Assembly: GCA_026122225.1 (NCBI GenBank)
Contig: JANEZZ010001897.1
Span: forward strand, 248,001-312,000
Length of the DNA stretch: 64,000 bases
Source of the DNA: Heloderma charlesbogerti
Lineage: Eukaryota > Chordata > Lepidosauria > Squamata > Helodermatidae
Reading direction: 5' to 3'
The stretch's first letter is position 1, and the number at the start of each line of letters is the position of its first letter. The translations under genes and the position numbers were made by a program. Shown one piece after another: positions 21,801-33,580 of this stretch. The notes under the pieces are model-generated. The model saw only the letters and a list, made by a program, of their open reading frames with translations, was not told the origin of the DNA and searched no databases.

Positions 21801-22505
21801 CTCTTCAAGGAAGAGTGGATACACACATAATAATGTCAGTGGAATGCTGTTTTCATCACTGAACTCTCATATCTTCACCTCTTTTTCATTTTCCCTTATA
21901 TTACACAGTACAAATGTGAATCCTGTGTTTGCTTATGCCTGTGTGCTGAAGAACAGTGCATGTCTCCAGAACAATTACTATCTATGTATCCTGGCTCCAT
22001 TGGCTGGCTCAGCACTGACAAGGTTACCACAGCCTAATTATTTAAGAAGATGACATAATTTCAGTTTCCCTTGTTATCTTCTTGCTTCTTGTTCATTTAC
22101 AATCCTGAAAATGTGATTAATTAAGTTCATAGTACTGCTTAGAAGATTCCAGCTATAACTAGAGAATATAAAAGAATCTGGGCCATAACCTTAAAGGCAA
22201 GCATGATTGGGTGATTATGGAGTTCAGTCCTAGAAATTAGAACTTATTCCTGACTTTCTGAAGCAATTAAATGTTTCCCTGAAGTGACTCGCATATGTCT
22301 CTATTAACTTCCCATTGTTATGCTTAGGTTTATATTGTGCTGCCTGCACTATATAAAGTTGCCTCCTGGTTAGTTGCCAGTCAGGGCATGAAAATTGTGA
22401 TAACACCATTTTGAACTAGCTAGCTGAAGTCCCTGTGAATGTTAATTGTATGGTGTCACTCTATTCATTAAGGCCACCTTAACTCCAAGATGTCCCTGTC
22501 CTGTC
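18900..22505. other. Unique intergenic sequence downstream of TRA2B
   Basis: About 3.6 kb of AT-rich DNA with no repeat I can place and no credible gene. Open frames at 21452-21718 and 21784-22053 (+) lack known domains or splice context. Part could be extended TRA2B 3' UTR if the distal poly(A) signals are used. Confidence 0.5.
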
Positions 22506-22624
22506 TCTACAGCAGGGGTGGGCAAGCTTTTCACTACACATGTAGTACCAGCTGGTGGAGTGGAGGCTGCAGAGGCAGGCAGGCACGCTGCTACGCATGC
22601 ACATACTGCTTCAATTTGCTGAGG

Positions 22625-22945
22625 GAGTGGGAGGCTGAAGCTCTCTGGGCAGTTTACAAAGCATAAGCATTAAACATAATTATACCAGGTGTAAAACAAT
22701 TTACATAAAAACACAGCACACATACAGACAATATATATCTAAAGCAATTTTAAACAATCAACCATAAGACAAATCAGGAGCACATTAAAAACTCATATGC
22801 TGCCAAATGCCTAAGAAGAGAAGAGTCTTAATCTGGTGCTGAAAAGATAACAGTGTTGGTTCCAGGTGGGCCTCCTCTGGGAGATCATTCCAGATAGTCC
22901 TGACCGCACAGAGAGAGAGAGCCCGATCAGCCAGTAGTACTGACT
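22625..22945 (-). mobile_element. L2-type LINE 3' end
   Basis: The + strand reads GGCTGAAGCTCTCTGGGCAG then TTTACAAAGCATAAGC, ACTCATATGCTGCCAAATGC, GGTGCTGAAAAGATAACAG and TCTGGGAGATCATTCCAGA. The same order of phrases occurs at 28095-28600. Just upstream, CAGGGGTGGGCAAGC (22513) looks like a hAT terminus without a matching partner. Confidence 0.7.
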
Positions 22946-22949
22946 ACAC

Positions 22950-24385
22950 ACCTAGCAAGCCCCTGCAGTCAAAAGCTCAAGTGTACTTGCCTTTCTAAAT
23001 TCATCCTGTAAAGATGTTTGAGTCTCCCATAAGACTACAGGCTTTGCAGCAGAGCATGAAGAGGACACGTTGCCCTTGTTTCCACCAGCTTGTGTGCAAT
23101 CCAAGTTACCCACAATGCTGGGAAGTTATTGTCCTATGAAGAGGGGTGGTAGACAGCCACTTACCCAACAGAGGTTAAGGTAATGGTATAAAGTTTTATA
23201 TAGGGCAGGTGTTCCACCCTATTTTCTGTAGTAGCATGTCTAAAACTATGTTGTGCCCACCTTATAAACATATAAGACCTTCCATGTGTACATCACAGTT
23301 CTTTAAAAAATCTCACTAGGTATGTCCATGTAGCCCTCCTCCCAGAAGAGCTGTGATTGTACTGTGAGAAACTTCTGGTCTGGGTAGCTGTTATGCCTAT
23401 ATTATTTATAAAGTTCCTAAAATTTGCTAGGTGCTGATACAGGTTTAAAAACAAGATAGTTACAGCTCACAAGGTCACAATCTAAAAGACATGACACAGA
23501 AGGGAAAGAAGATGTAGAGGGAAGAGGAAAACAAGCAATCTCAGTCACCAATTTAAGTTGCAGAGTCCTCATAACAATCGGATCCACAATTTCAGAAACC
23601 AGCTATTTCTGCTATGCTGGTATCGCTTGCAGTGAAATATATATGGGCCCCAAATAGCTTCTGGAGCTCACTGCTGTCATAGTGGGTTACCTCCTCACCT
23701 CTTTCAGAAGCTCCCCTTTTTATCTGTTATCCTGATCTAAATTGCATATTTCAGCAGCATCCCATACCTTCAGTGTCTGCTCTAGACTAGTGGGTAGCTT
23801 TTTAAGGTACCAGCATCTTAACATTGTCGTCCTTGCAGCTAGTAAGTGTACCATCACTACCTATAATCTCCTTTGCAAAGTTAGTGTGGAAATGTACTGG
23901 GCTAGTTAGGTGATTATTAGCAATATGCTAGCAGCCAGGCCCTGCATTGATTTCATGTTCACGCAGTGCAGTCTTGTGGTGTTTCATGAGTTGGCAGCTA
24001 CACCTAGAGCAACTGAAATCATGGTCGTTGGAAAATACCATTTCTATAACTTAATATGACCCAGGAAAGGTATCCGCCCAGAGTGTGCTGGAACAGAAAG
24101 TAAACTTGGAATCATCACCCGTGCTGCCAATTGTAGCCAGATGAATCCAATATGAATAGAATCACAGTCACACTGAGAAAGAGGATGACCTGAAACATCA
24201 CTAATTCAAAACCACCTGCAGAAAGAGATGGCACACCAGGAAACTTATTTTGAAAAGTTTGAGAACGTGACAGCAGTTACCACTGTACTACAGTAAAATG
24301 CATTTTTTAACCCATTACGAATATTTTTTTGGAATATTGACACAGGCTAGTATGTTCCCCTGGTGATGGCAAAATAGTTCTGAAA
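22950..24385. other. Intergenic sequence, nothing recognised
   Basis: No repeat family, exon or RNA gene is apparent. Confidence 0.45.
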
Positions 24386-24386
24386 A

Positions 24387-24473
24387 TGCAATCCCGTACA
24401 TGTCTTCTCAGAGGTAAGTCTCACTGATTTCAGTATGACCAATTCCCAAGTAAGGGAGTAAAGAATTGCAGCC
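24387..24473. mobile_element. Short palindromic MITE, CAATCCTA family (degraded)
   Basis: Begins TGCAATCCCGTACATG and ends AGAATTGCAGCCT, with GGTAAGTCTCACTGATTTCA in the middle. The order matches the copies at 25815 and 58745. Confidence 0.55.
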
Positions 24474-24516
24474 TGAAAAGATCTAGTGAGCTGGATAGAT
24501 TTCCCAGAAATCAGTT

Positions 24517-24600
24517 AAAATAACAGAGTCTTGTGACACCTTTGAAAATAAAAATATTCCAGCATAAACTTTCATGGACTATAGGCCAACTCTGCTTTCT
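24517..24600. mobile_element. Fragment of a palindromic transposon (ACAGAGTCTTGTG family)
   Basis: Reads ACAGAGTCTTGTGACACCTT then CAGCATAAACTTTCATGGAC. It shares its start with 41650-41795, where both halves of the palindrome are present. Confidence 0.5.
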
Positions 24601-24829
24601 TAAGTACAGAGGTTGTACAGAGGTTTCATCATTAGATCTAACATAAATCACAGCTTCCCCCCACCCTCCAAATTGCAAAGCCTCCACTTCAGAAATCTAG
24701 GCCCTTTATGTTCTGCCTTAAGGATTAGAAATCCACCATCACAGGCTGCAGTGCATGCTTTCCATCATTTCTTGTCCCATTCATTTTGCAGTACCTTGGG
24801 CTAAGCCTCAACCAGTAAGGGAGTAAACT

Positions 24830-25548
24830 GGACTGATGAGAAGCAAGGAAGAATTAAGCTTAGGAAAGGAATTGAAAATAAAACTGCCAAAATCGTACTG
24901 CCCTTATATAAATCTATGGTGCCACCACATTTGGAATACTGTACAGTTCTGGCCACCACACCTAAAAAAGGATATTGTAGAGGGGGAAAGTGCAACTGAA
25001 ATTATCAAGGGGCTGGAGCAACTCCCCTTTGAGGAAAGATTACAACATCTGGACTGTTAAGTGTATAGAAAGGGTGAGTGAGGGGAGACATGATAGAGAT
25101 GTACAAGATTATGCATGGTGTGGAGAAAGTGGATAGGGGGACATTTTTCTCCCTCTCTCAAAACACTAGAACCCAGGTCATCCTATGAAGCTGATTGGTG
25201 GGAGATTCAGGACAGATAAAGACATACTTCACACAGTGCATAGTTAAACGATGGAGTTCACTTCCACAAGACATAGTGATGGCCACCGATTTAAAAGGGG
25301 ATTAGACAAATTCCTGGAGGATAAGGCTGTGAATGGCTACTAGTCCTGATGGCTATATGTTACATCCAGTATCAGAGGCAGTATGCCTATGTACACCAGT
25401 TGCTGGGGAAGACAAGTGGAAGGGTACTATTGCACGGATGTCCTGCTTGCGGGTTTCCCACAAGCAGCTGGTTAGCCGCTGTGTGAACAGAATGCAGGAC
25501 TAGATGGACCTTTGGTCTGATCCAGCATGGCTCTTCTTACGTTCTTAA
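24830..25548 (+). mobile_element. CR1-type LINE 3' end
   Basis: Reads through a decayed reverse-transcriptase C-terminus (VPPHLEYC-like at about 24920, CAACTCCCCTTTGAGGAAAG at 25019, GGAGTTCACTTCCACAAGAC). The 3' UTR phrase GGACTAGATGGACCTTTGGT and GGCTCTTCTTACGTTCTTA follow. Two antisense copies of the same 3' end lie at 55503-55890 and 59322-59466. Confidence 0.75.
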
Positions 25549-25814
25549 GCATTTATGTTACTTACATTCTCTTGGGCATTTGGAGAAGACAAGAGACCGG
25601 GGGAAGAAGAAGAAAGTTTGATGGGAATTATGGCATGTGTGTGTGTGCGCACGCGTGCTCTGAACAGCTTGATCTGCCCAAAGTACAGATTTTTAAAACT
25701 TGGCTGGGAGTGTACTGGCAAGAGAAAATGTCTGGAATGATGGGTGGACTATAGTGATGTATTCAACTGAGGAATATGAGGTGAACACAAGCTGCATGCA
25801 GGAAGACAACATAC

Positions 25815-25904
25815 AGCACAATCCTACATGTGTCTATTCAAAAACAAGTCCCACGGATTTTAATGAGGCTTACTCTCAGGTAAGTGAGCATAGGATTGCA
25901 GCCT
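25815..25904. mobile_element. Short palindromic MITE, CAATCCTA family
   Basis: About 90 bp, with ends GCACAATCCTACATG and CATAGGATTGCAGCC inverted relative to each other. The interior reads ACAAGTCCCACGGATTTTAA then GGCTTACTCTCAGGTAAGT. Confidence 0.65.
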
Positions 25905-25949
25905 TAAAATGTTGGTTGTATATTTAATGTGGTATTTCTGGAAATTATT

Positions 25950-26067
25950 TCCAGTTTTGCTGTCACATGTTTATGTTGTGGTATTTTAATTGTTTTTGTT
26001 TTCACATTGTTTTGCTTTGGGAGCCTTCAGGCAGAAAAGTGGCATAACATGCTATGATAAATAAATG
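25950..26067 (+). mobile_element. LINE 3' tail fragment
   Basis: T-rich sequence leads to GGGAGCCTTCAGGCAGAAAA then GATAAATAAATGG, the usual L2-type 3' terminus with its AAATAAAT tail. Confidence 0.5.
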
Positions 26068-26401
26068 GAACAGTTTTATCTTGACTAGCTCCTCCCATCC
26101 TTAGAGGACGATGTGGGTGGCATCATACATGTATTGTTGCCTCTTGTTCATTGTGGTCTGAGGCTAAGCACGTAGATTAAACCCCTCGTTAGTACCTAGT
26201 TCTAGGAAGAACAGAAATGTACCCAAGAAGAGCAAAGGAACTTATTAATAAAAATACTTCAGATCACTTGAAATGAACTAAGATCTGACTATAACATGTC
26301 TTGCACATTAAAATGTTAACCAGGGGAAGGGTGGAAGTTACAGACTGTTGTGATCAACCCGACAAACCATCTTGGCGCTTCTTCTTGTATTTTGAACTCA
26401 A

Positions 26402-26548
26402 CAGTGGAGGCTGGTGGTTCCAATGTCAGTGGGGCGGTGAATCCACTCCAGGTTTCAGTCAGAACTCTAAAAGAGCTATTCAGTCAAACTGGTTCTGACT
26501 GAAAACGGATTCACCACCCCACTGACATTGGAGCCACCAGCCTCCACT
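26402..26548. mobile_element. Palindromic hAT-like MITE (CAGTGGAGGCTGGTGG ends)
   Basis: A near-perfect palindrome of about 147 bp running from CAGTGGAGGCTGGTGG to CCACCAGCCTCCACTG. It is flanked by GAACTCAA on the left and GAACTCCA on the right, an 8-bp duplication with one mismatch. A second copy is at 31625-31789. Ends starting CAG and an 8-bp duplication indicate hAT. Confidence 0.8.
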
Positions 26549-26569
26549 GGAACTCCACAAAGTTATACA

Positions 26570-26710
26570 TGGGGGGGGGTAACTGTGGCCCTCCTGATGT
26601 TGATGAACTATTTGCCACATCATACCTTGCCATTCGCCTGGCTAGCTGGGGCTGATGGGAACTGGAATTCAACAGCATCTGGAAGCCTACAGGTTCCCCA
26701 GCTCTGTTAT
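26570..26710. mobile_element. Palindromic reptile transposon, CCTCCAGATGTT family (old copy)
   Basis: Halves GTGGCCCTCCTGATGTTGAT and CAACAGCATCTGGAAGCCTA are imperfect complements around GCTAGCTGGGGCTGATGGGA. It belongs with the copies at 35377, 47531, 52366, 52579 and 54342. Confidence 0.6.
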
Positions 26711-26714
26711 ACAC

Positions 26715-28090
26715 ATGTAAGTCTTCTATTAAGAACAGTTAACATGAGGAGAGAAGAGTTAGGATTGAAGAAAAGGTCACCTGCAAGAGGCAAGTTTTTC
26801 TTGTCCCAAATCACTTATCAATTAAAATGCATTCAGGGTCTCAGGTTTCTACACTTGACTGCAATATCCTGGAACTCTTTCTGTGCAAGTGCAAAATATT
26901 GGGAGTTAGTGAGATGCTGGGTCAAAGGCCACTCCTGACCCTGGAAATGGTGTAATGCTACATCAGCAAAAGAGTTGGTCTAAACTGAAAAACTGCCATT
27001 TAAGAAAACTGAGAGCTGAACATGACTGCCCCCTCCTCCCCCAGGGTTGGCCCAAGATCTTTTGCTGCTTGAGGCAAAGGATGAGGTGGTGTGTGTACTT
27101 CCTGTCCACCCAGCCCCACTTCCATGCATAGGATCCAACTAGAACGCCCATTGTATCTTACGTCAACATCAGTGATAGGACAGCATCTTCCGCTGCCCTT
27201 GAGGGCATCAGTGTAGCGGGTGGGGGGCGGGGGGGGAGGCCAGGCCATGTGGTATATGAAGCTCTGCACCTAACACAGTGGTGCAGTTAGGTAATTTTAG
27301 ACTCTGGACATAATGGCCTTGGGGTTGGGGATGCTCTTTAGGGGGCAATGTGTATTACTTCACTTCAAAATGTGATAAGCAAGCCCTGGTACGTATAGGG
27401 CCCCTCCTCCTCATTCTGCCGAGAGAGCCCCTGGACTTCTGACTCAAAGTCCTGCCCTGAGTTCATCACTGATCTAAAATATTGCCAAAGGAGCGGTGAG
27501 CAGATTTCAGGCTGAATAGACCTAGTTTGCCATTTTACTAGAACCTCAAAGTCCACCAACCAGAGCCAGTTGCATAATGGTGGCTGAGGAGGGCTTCTCT
27601 TCTGTATATTTAGAATTATGGAACAGTGTGCTTCTGAGCAAATGCTCAGGGCAAGAATTTGTTTTTGTTTTTAACATTAACTTTTATTTTATTTTGAAAT
27701 AAAGTTGACAAAATAAGGGCAACAAAAAGAAGAATGTGCATAATAATAAATCAAAATCACTAAAGAAAGGAATTCAGTAATTATAAATCTTAGTCTATAA
27801 CTGATAAGCTTATGGAACATCTACAGTAAAATGGCCTAAGTAGGAGCTCAATACCTAATGAAAGTAAATACAAGTTATACAACATATAAAAGGAGTGTGT
27901 GTATGTGTGTATTACTCAGGAAAAAACATAAGGAACTGTACTTGGCTGGAATTTTATCAAAAGTTTCATGAGCTTCAACATAGGAAATGAATTTGTTTTC
28001 AATACCTGAACTGAGCTCACAGCCCTTTTGCATACAAAGATTCACACCTGGTTCCCCCCACCCAACTTCCTTAGTGAAGTTTAATTTAGG
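26715..28090. other. Intergenic sequence, nothing recognised
   Basis: Contains a GGGGGGCGGGGGGG run at about 27221-27236 and A/T-rich stretches near 27660-27720. No repeat family or gene can be supported. Confidence 0.45.
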
Positions 28091-28094
28091 GGAG

Positions 28095-28780
28095 GGAGCC
28101 TTTTAGTTGTTATTATTTATTACATTTCTTCTAGAATGCCCCAGAGAAGCTCTCTGGCAGAATACAAATGTTAAAAACATTAAAATATAATATGCAAAAT
28201 TTAAAAACATAAAAAACACACAAACAGATAGTATAAACAGAGACAACATATATCTTTGAGCAATCAGCCAAACCATAAAACAAATCCAGGATCAATTAAA
28301 ACTCATCACATGCTGCCAAATGCCTGGGAAAAGAGAAAAGTCTTGACCTGGTGCTGAAAAGATAACCAGGCAAGCCGCATTGGGAATATTCCATAATTGG
28401 GGGGCCACCACCTAAAAGGCCCTCTCCTTTGTTGCTGTCTTCCGAGCCTCCTTCAGAGTAGATACCCAGAGGAGGACCTAAGATATTGAACACAGCGTAT
28501 GTTCGAGCTGGGAGAGGCATTCTTGTCAGGTATTGCAGTCCCGAGCTGTGTAAGGCTTTATAGGTTAAAACCAGCACCTTGAATCAGGCTCAGAAACATA
28601 TAGGCAGCCAATGCAAGTGGGCCAGAGTTGGTCTTATAGCAGATCTTCTGGTCCCTGTTATCAGTCTGGCCTCTGCATTTTGCATGAGCTGCAGCTTCTC
28701 AACCATCTTGTTCCTATAGTTGTTTCTATTGTTACACCATTGGGAGCCTGGAACACTTACTGATCTACTATAAATCACTC
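28095..28780 (-). mobile_element. L2-type LINE 3' end
   Basis: The + strand reads AGAGAAGCTCTCTGGCAGAA, ATGCTGCCAAATGCCTGGGA, GGGGGGCCACCACCTAAAAG and GTGTAAGGCTTTATAGGTTA. At the right edge a minus-strand frame reads KLQLMQNAEARLITGTRRSA then LAHLHWLPICF, the L2-type reverse-transcriptase C-terminus. So this copy spans the last coding segment and the 3' UTR. Confidence 0.75.
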
Positions 28781-28832
28781 AGAGATCTCCTAGTATATCC
28801 TGATTTACTTTCTGCCCATTCCTGGTTTAAAG

Positions 28833-31048
28833 TAGGGCTGTGCACCGTCTGAAGCCCGAATAATGAGGTGAGGTGATTCGGAGGTGCTTCAGCATGATAC
28901 AAGGCAGATCAGAACAGCACTGAGGTGCCCTGAAGCAAAGCGGGTCACCTATGAGGCGCCTTCTGAGCAGTTGAGACAGGCTTTCTCCAAAATGTATCAA
29001 CTTGTGAAAGATCACATGGAAGGGGAGAGGGAGGGGGGAGAGGAGAGGAGGTGGAGGCACCAAATGTATCAATTTGAGAGATCTGGTCACCTGGAGGGGC
29101 AGATAAGGAGGAGGGAGGGGGGAAGGGGAGAGGAGGCAGAGGAGGAGGGAGTGAGCTTTGCTGTGAGTCAGCCTCCATTTGCTCATTGTTAGAGAGGTGG
29201 TGTTACTGGAGAGGAGAGGACTAGAATCTAGAGCAGTGGTCTCCAAAGTGGGGTGCACACACCCCAGGGGGTGCGCAAGATGATCCATTGGGGTGCACGA
29301 GCTGCCTGACAATTGAGCAACCTCCTGCTGTCCTGATGAGCTGCCATTGTGTGCAATGATGGTGGTAGCGGTGGCGGCAGGATGGGACAGGAGCCGAGAG
29401 GGAAGCTCCATGGCACTTCTCTCTCAGCTCCAGTCCTATCTTGCCTCTGCTGTGGCCACTGAGAGCAACTGTGCCAGTCTCTGCCAGGCATGGCAGAGGA
29501 AGCCGTGGCACTGGAGCAGCTGGCATCCTGCTGAAGGAGAGCGGGAAGGACATCAACCCTTCCCACTTTCCTTTGGCAGAATGAAGCCAAGAAGAAAGTG
29601 CGTGCTATGACAACTATGTTAGGGTCTCCCACCCCACCCCACCCCACCCCACCCTTTTGTAACTGGTTTACCATTCATTCTTGTTTGTTCATTTAAAAAT
29701 CCAGAAAGTTTCACTGTAGTTGCTTATCTCCCCCCCACACCTCCTTTTCAATTCTCTCTCAGCCATTAGTTTGCCCTTATCTTGATCCTCTCTAGATTTT
29801 TTATAACTATATATAGAAATATAGTATTGTCCTTTCCTTGTTTTTGGCTCCCCTCCACCTCCTCTTCTCAATTCCTGTATTCCTTCCCTTCCCATTTTTG
29901 ATCTCTTTTCCCTACAAAGATTAAAAAAAAAAAACACCCTTTCTCTTCTGTTAGGATTATAGTTAGTCCCCAGCACCACCTTTACTTGTAGTTTAGTGTT
30001 TGCTTTTCTTTTGCTTGTGTGCATGTGTGCACGCGTGCGTGCGTGCGTCCTTGTGCTGTGTGGACAAGCAGTGTGTGTCAAAGGAGTACACACAGTCCAC
30101 ATTTCCAAAAACAGTGGGCAAAGGACTACACACATTAACAGCTGTAATTAATTAAAAATAAATAATAAATAAACATTATTTATTATTTCAATAATATAAT
30201 ACTACCTTGCATGTTGCAAAGCAAACCAGCCTAATATGAGGCATCTTTGGGGTCTTGGCAGGGGCAGAGGTGGGCGAGGTGCTGCTGCGCCCTCCTGGCA
30301 GAGTTGCTGTGTTGCTTCCTTCCTCTGTCAGTCCAGCAAACAACTCTCATTGCTCTTTGTTCAAGTCAATGTGCCCACCTGACAGGGTTGCTGTCTTTGT
30401 TTGCTTCCTGCCTACCAGACTGTTTTCCCAGGCAAATCAGCCAAAGAGACCCTGAGGTTATTGACTGTGAATAGGAAAGTAGTACTATTTGCACTTCAAA
30501 GAAACCTACAGCAGAGTTTAGGGATAGTGACCTCCTCATCACTTCAACACCTAACTTGATTATCCCTTTATGAACTTTGGTTGAGTTTCTGAGAACAGCA
30601 CATTTTACTTCTGCCTATCACAAAAACCCCTGGGCCAAACTGTCTGAAATTTGGCAGGTGGCATGCCCTCCGAGGGGGCTATGCATTCCCCAACTTTCGT
30701 GCACTTCTGTGTAACCAGTGAAAAGTTATAGCTCTTTGCTTTGAGAGATTTCCTTGAAAAAAATCAAATTTTACCTGCACCTAGCACAAAAACTACTAGG
30801 CCAAGCTGTCTGAGATTTGGCAGGTGAGATGCCCTCCAGGACGGCCAAGAGCTCCCTAAATGTCATGAATTTATTTTGAAAACTGAAAAAGTTATGGCCA
30901 TTTGTATATTCCCATGCAAGGCAAAGGGAAAATGCCAAAAACAAGTGATTCAGATATCCAAATCTCGCTTCGGATTCGAATCTGAGGCAAAGCGGATGAG
31001 GTCCGAAGCAGCATCTGAAGTGAAGCTGGGGGTTTGTGCACAGCCCTA
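28833..31048. mobile_element. hAT-like element, 2.2 kb, non-autonomous
   Basis: Perfect 13-bp inverted ends TAGGGCTGTGCAC (28833) and GTGCACAGCCCTA (ending 31048). The flanks are GTTTAAAG (28825-28832) and ATTTAAAG (31049-31056), an 8-bp duplication with one mismatch. No transposase is seen. The left part is purine-rich (AGGAGGAGGG type, 29020-29150). Near 29232, CAGTGGTCTCCAAAGTGGGG looks like the end of another hAT nested inside. The right part has two units of a roughly 165-bp repeat (ACTGTCTGAAATTTGGCAGG / GCTGTCTGAGATTTGGCAGG). Confidence 0.8.
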
Positions 31049-31073
31049 ATTTAAAGCATCTCACCTGCATGAG

Positions 31074-31405
31074 GCATGGGTGTCAAAAAGAATTCAGCCC
31101 AAGGGCTAAATTCCATGGTGGAGAAGCGTTCAGGGGCCTCATTTCAGTGGTGAGCCAGGCCAAAGGAAAAAGGTGTGTGGCCCGAATGCCAATATATTGT
31201 AGTTTAAAGCCCTCACTGCCAGTAATTCAGCTTTAGGAGAGGAATTTCAGCCTTTCAAAATGGGCAGGGGGAACTGTGCAAACGCTGGGAAATCTCCAGA
31301 CAATTGGTGGTCAGGGGGAAAGGGTGGAGCTGGGGGAAGTGGGCATAGCCACCTGGGAAACCCTGGAGGGCCAGATTTGGCCTGCAGGCCTGAAGTTCAA
31401 CAGGA
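31074..31405. mobile_element. Possible decayed hAT (Charlie-like) element
   Basis: The left side GGGTGTCAAAAAGAATTCAG and the right side GGAGGGCCAGATTTGGCCTG, then CCTGAAGTTCAACAGG, resemble hAT termini of the CAGGGGTGTCAAACT type. Inverted pairing is weak and no target duplication is clear. Confidence 0.35.
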
Positions 31406-31624
31406 AAGTTTTGCCTAGTGGTGATCAGCCCAGGGTTTGCCCATAGCAGGCTTGAGCTGCTGCCTTCTCTTTTCCATTCCAGTGATCTTTCCCACTGAGC
31501 TACACCAGACAGGGACCCTGTCTTACTCTCAGAAACATGTCCTCTGAGGTTCCCATTCTTCCTTGTTCGCGTGGCCCTCTCCCTTTCTCTAAGGTTGCTT
31601 CCTTCACCCAGGAAGCAACTGGGC

Positions 31625-31789
31625 CAGTGGAGGCTGGTGACTCCGATGGCAGTGGGGCAGTGAATCCACTCTGGGTTTCAATCAGAACCTGTCAGAACTC
31701 TAAAGAAGCTATCCAAGGTGCTCTGACAGGTTCTGACTGAAACCCAGAGCGGATTCACCACCCCACTGACATCAGAGCCACCAGCCTCC
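31625..31789. mobile_element. Palindromic hAT-like MITE, second copy of CAGTGGAGGCTGGTG family
   Basis: Runs from CAGTGGAGGCTGGTGACTCC to CCAGCCTCCACTG with GGTTCTGACTGAAACCCAGA near the centre. Nearly the whole length is self-complementary. The flanking 8-mers (AACTGGGC / AACAAGAC) match at only 5 of 8 positions. Confidence 0.75.
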
Positions 31790-31956
31790 ACTGAACAAGA
31801 CTGTACTGTTTGGAGTGTTCTGGTGAGTGCTGGTGCAAAAACATTGCTTTCCAACGCCTGTCAGTGACACTGGAACCTTCTGCAGGGAAACCGGGCGTTC
31901 TCCATGCATGCCTCCTCCCAAATGAGCTATGGGGCTGACTGGGCATTGTAATTTGG

Positions 31957-32078
31957 GGTGTAATCCTATGCATATTTAGACAGAAAAAAAGTCCTCCAAT
32001 TCCCAGCATGCCCTCAGCCAGTTGTGTGTGGCAGATTTTTTTTCTGTCTAAACATGCATAGGATTGCATCCTTATTTA
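31957..32078. mobile_element. Palindromic MITE, CAATCCTATGCAT-TTTAGACAGAAA family
   Basis: Left arm GTAATCCTATGCATATTTAG and ACAGAAAAAAAGTCCTCCAA; right arm TTTTTTCTGTCTAAACATGC and ATAGGATTGCATCC. Same family as 35600, 36187 and 40400. Confidence 0.75.
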
Positions 32079-32480
32079 ATTTATATGCTACCCAACTGGC
32101 AGATGCCCTCAGAGCAGTTTACAATCATCCCCCCACCAAAAAAACCAAACCCCCAAACAATAAAATAGCCAAAACAAGAAATACAACAATGAAAATATAA
32201 ACATATTTTAAAAATTAAAGAGCCACAGAATGAGAGCAACTGAATTAAAGATTAAATGCCTGCTGGGTAGGACTTAACCTGGCATCTAAATATATACAAT
32301 GAAGACACCAGGCAGAGTTCCCTGGGCTGAGCATTCCACAGATGGGGGGCCACCACAGACAAAGCTTTATTCCTGGTAGCCACCCGTGACACCATTGTGG
32401 GTGGCAGCGCCCGGTGAAGAGCCTCCGAAGATGGTCTCAGCAATCGGGTAGGAACATAATGACATAATGGGACATGATAG
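32079..32480 (-). mobile_element. L2-type LINE 3' end
   Basis: The + strand reads TATGCTACCCAACTGGCAGA, CCTCAGAGCAGTTTACAATC, an A-rich block, GAGCATTCCACAGATGGGGG, GCCACCACAGACAAAGCTTT and CCGAAGATGGTCTCAGCAAT. The same order of phrases as in the copies at 22625 and 28095 indicates the same LINE group. Confidence 0.6.
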
Positions 32481-32667
32481 GAATGCCCATCCTTCCTCTG
32501 TTCTGTGGTGATATGCATTGCCTTGCAAATGGATTGCTGTTTGCAAGCTGTCTGTGTTTGCAAACTGTTTGCAGGGTGACTTGAGCCCCATATCTGCAGG
32601 GAAGCCTGGGGTGTGTGCCTATCCATATCCATTGCTGGGCTCCTGCTCACTTCACTCCAGTGATCCT

Positions 32668-32862
32668 GGGAACATAGGAAGCTGCCTTATGCTGAGTCAG
32701 ACTTTTGTTCCATTTAGCTCAATATTGTTGATACTGGCTGGCAGCAGCTCTCCAGCATGTGATGCATGGTCTTTTCCTGCCCTCCCTGGAGATGCTTCGG
32801 ATTAAACTTCAGACCTTCTGCATGCAAAGAATGTACTCTACCACTGAGCTATGACCCCTCCT
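32668..32862 (-). repeat. tRNA-derived SINE
   Basis: The + strand reads GAACATAGGAAGCTGCCTTA, TGCTGAGTCAGAC, GGCTGGCAGCAGCTCTCCAG, then CTACCACTGAGCTATG. The reverse complement starts with the tRNA-like CATAGCTCAGTGGTAGAGTA A-box region. The B box is degraded here. Same family as the copies at 47945, 58475 and 63705. Confidence 0.75.
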
Positions 32863-33350
32863 GAAAGGTCTGGGGTGTCCAGTGTGGTGTCTTTGTGACA
32901 GCCATGTTACATTTTCTATCTGTGCTGGGGAGGGTGACATCATGGAGGCATTCTACCATTGCCATGTATTGAAGGGTTCCCTCTGCGCATGGTTCATGTG
33001 GCAGTGTTGTCAGCATGCAACACCATTCTTGGTGGGTGGCAGCAGAGTTGCCATGGTCACTGGGGGAGGTTCTGTCAGTGTTCCTACGTTATCTCTTGCT
33101 GAAAGTAGCATTATCTACTTTGCTGCTTGAAATACATAGGTTGTCAACAATGAAAGACTAAGCCCAGGCTAAATCAAAATGGGGGGTGGATGGGCTGTCT
33201 GTCTCTAGAATGATGACTCTACAGCTCAACAGAAGGCCTGCTCTTGGGCACTACCCTCTTTACCAACAGCCAACCCTGCCATCTGAAGGTCCTCCTGCCC
33301 CCTTCCTCTGCAGAGGAGAACCTGGAATCTTGTCTGTATCACCAAATCCT

Positions 33351-33357
33351 ACACACA

Positions 33358-33397
<40 letters not shown>

Positions 33398-33398
33398 A
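33351..33398. repeat. (AC)n-(AG)n microsatellite
   Basis: About 12 AC units immediately followed by about 12 AG units, then an ATATAT-type patch. Confidence 0.9.
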
Positions 33399-33399
33399 A

Positions 33400-33485
33400 T
33401 ATATCCCTATATATATTGTACCTTTGTGTGGATTTGGGGAGCCACTATTGGCTGAAAAGCAGGATGCAAATATAATAAATACAAT
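33400..33485 (+). mobile_element. LINE 3' tail fragment
   Basis: ATTTGGGGAGCCACTATTGG then AAGCAGGATGCAAATATAAT and AAATAC matches the L2-type 3' end pattern (GCCAC, AAGC/GGCGGGATATAAAT, AATAAAT). It adjoins the abnormal G-free tract. Confidence 0.45.
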
Positions 33486-33580
33486 ATACCCAAAACTATA
33501 GATTTTATAAATACAAACAAAAAATCCCTAGACTTATGCAGAATTATTTAAAGTAAACCAAACAAGAGCGCCCCAACAAG

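Noticed and set aside
28827..29674. Overlapping frames of 111-194 codons at 28827-29674
   Set aside because: They lie inside a hAT-like element with purine-rich low-complexity sequence and show no transposase motifs.
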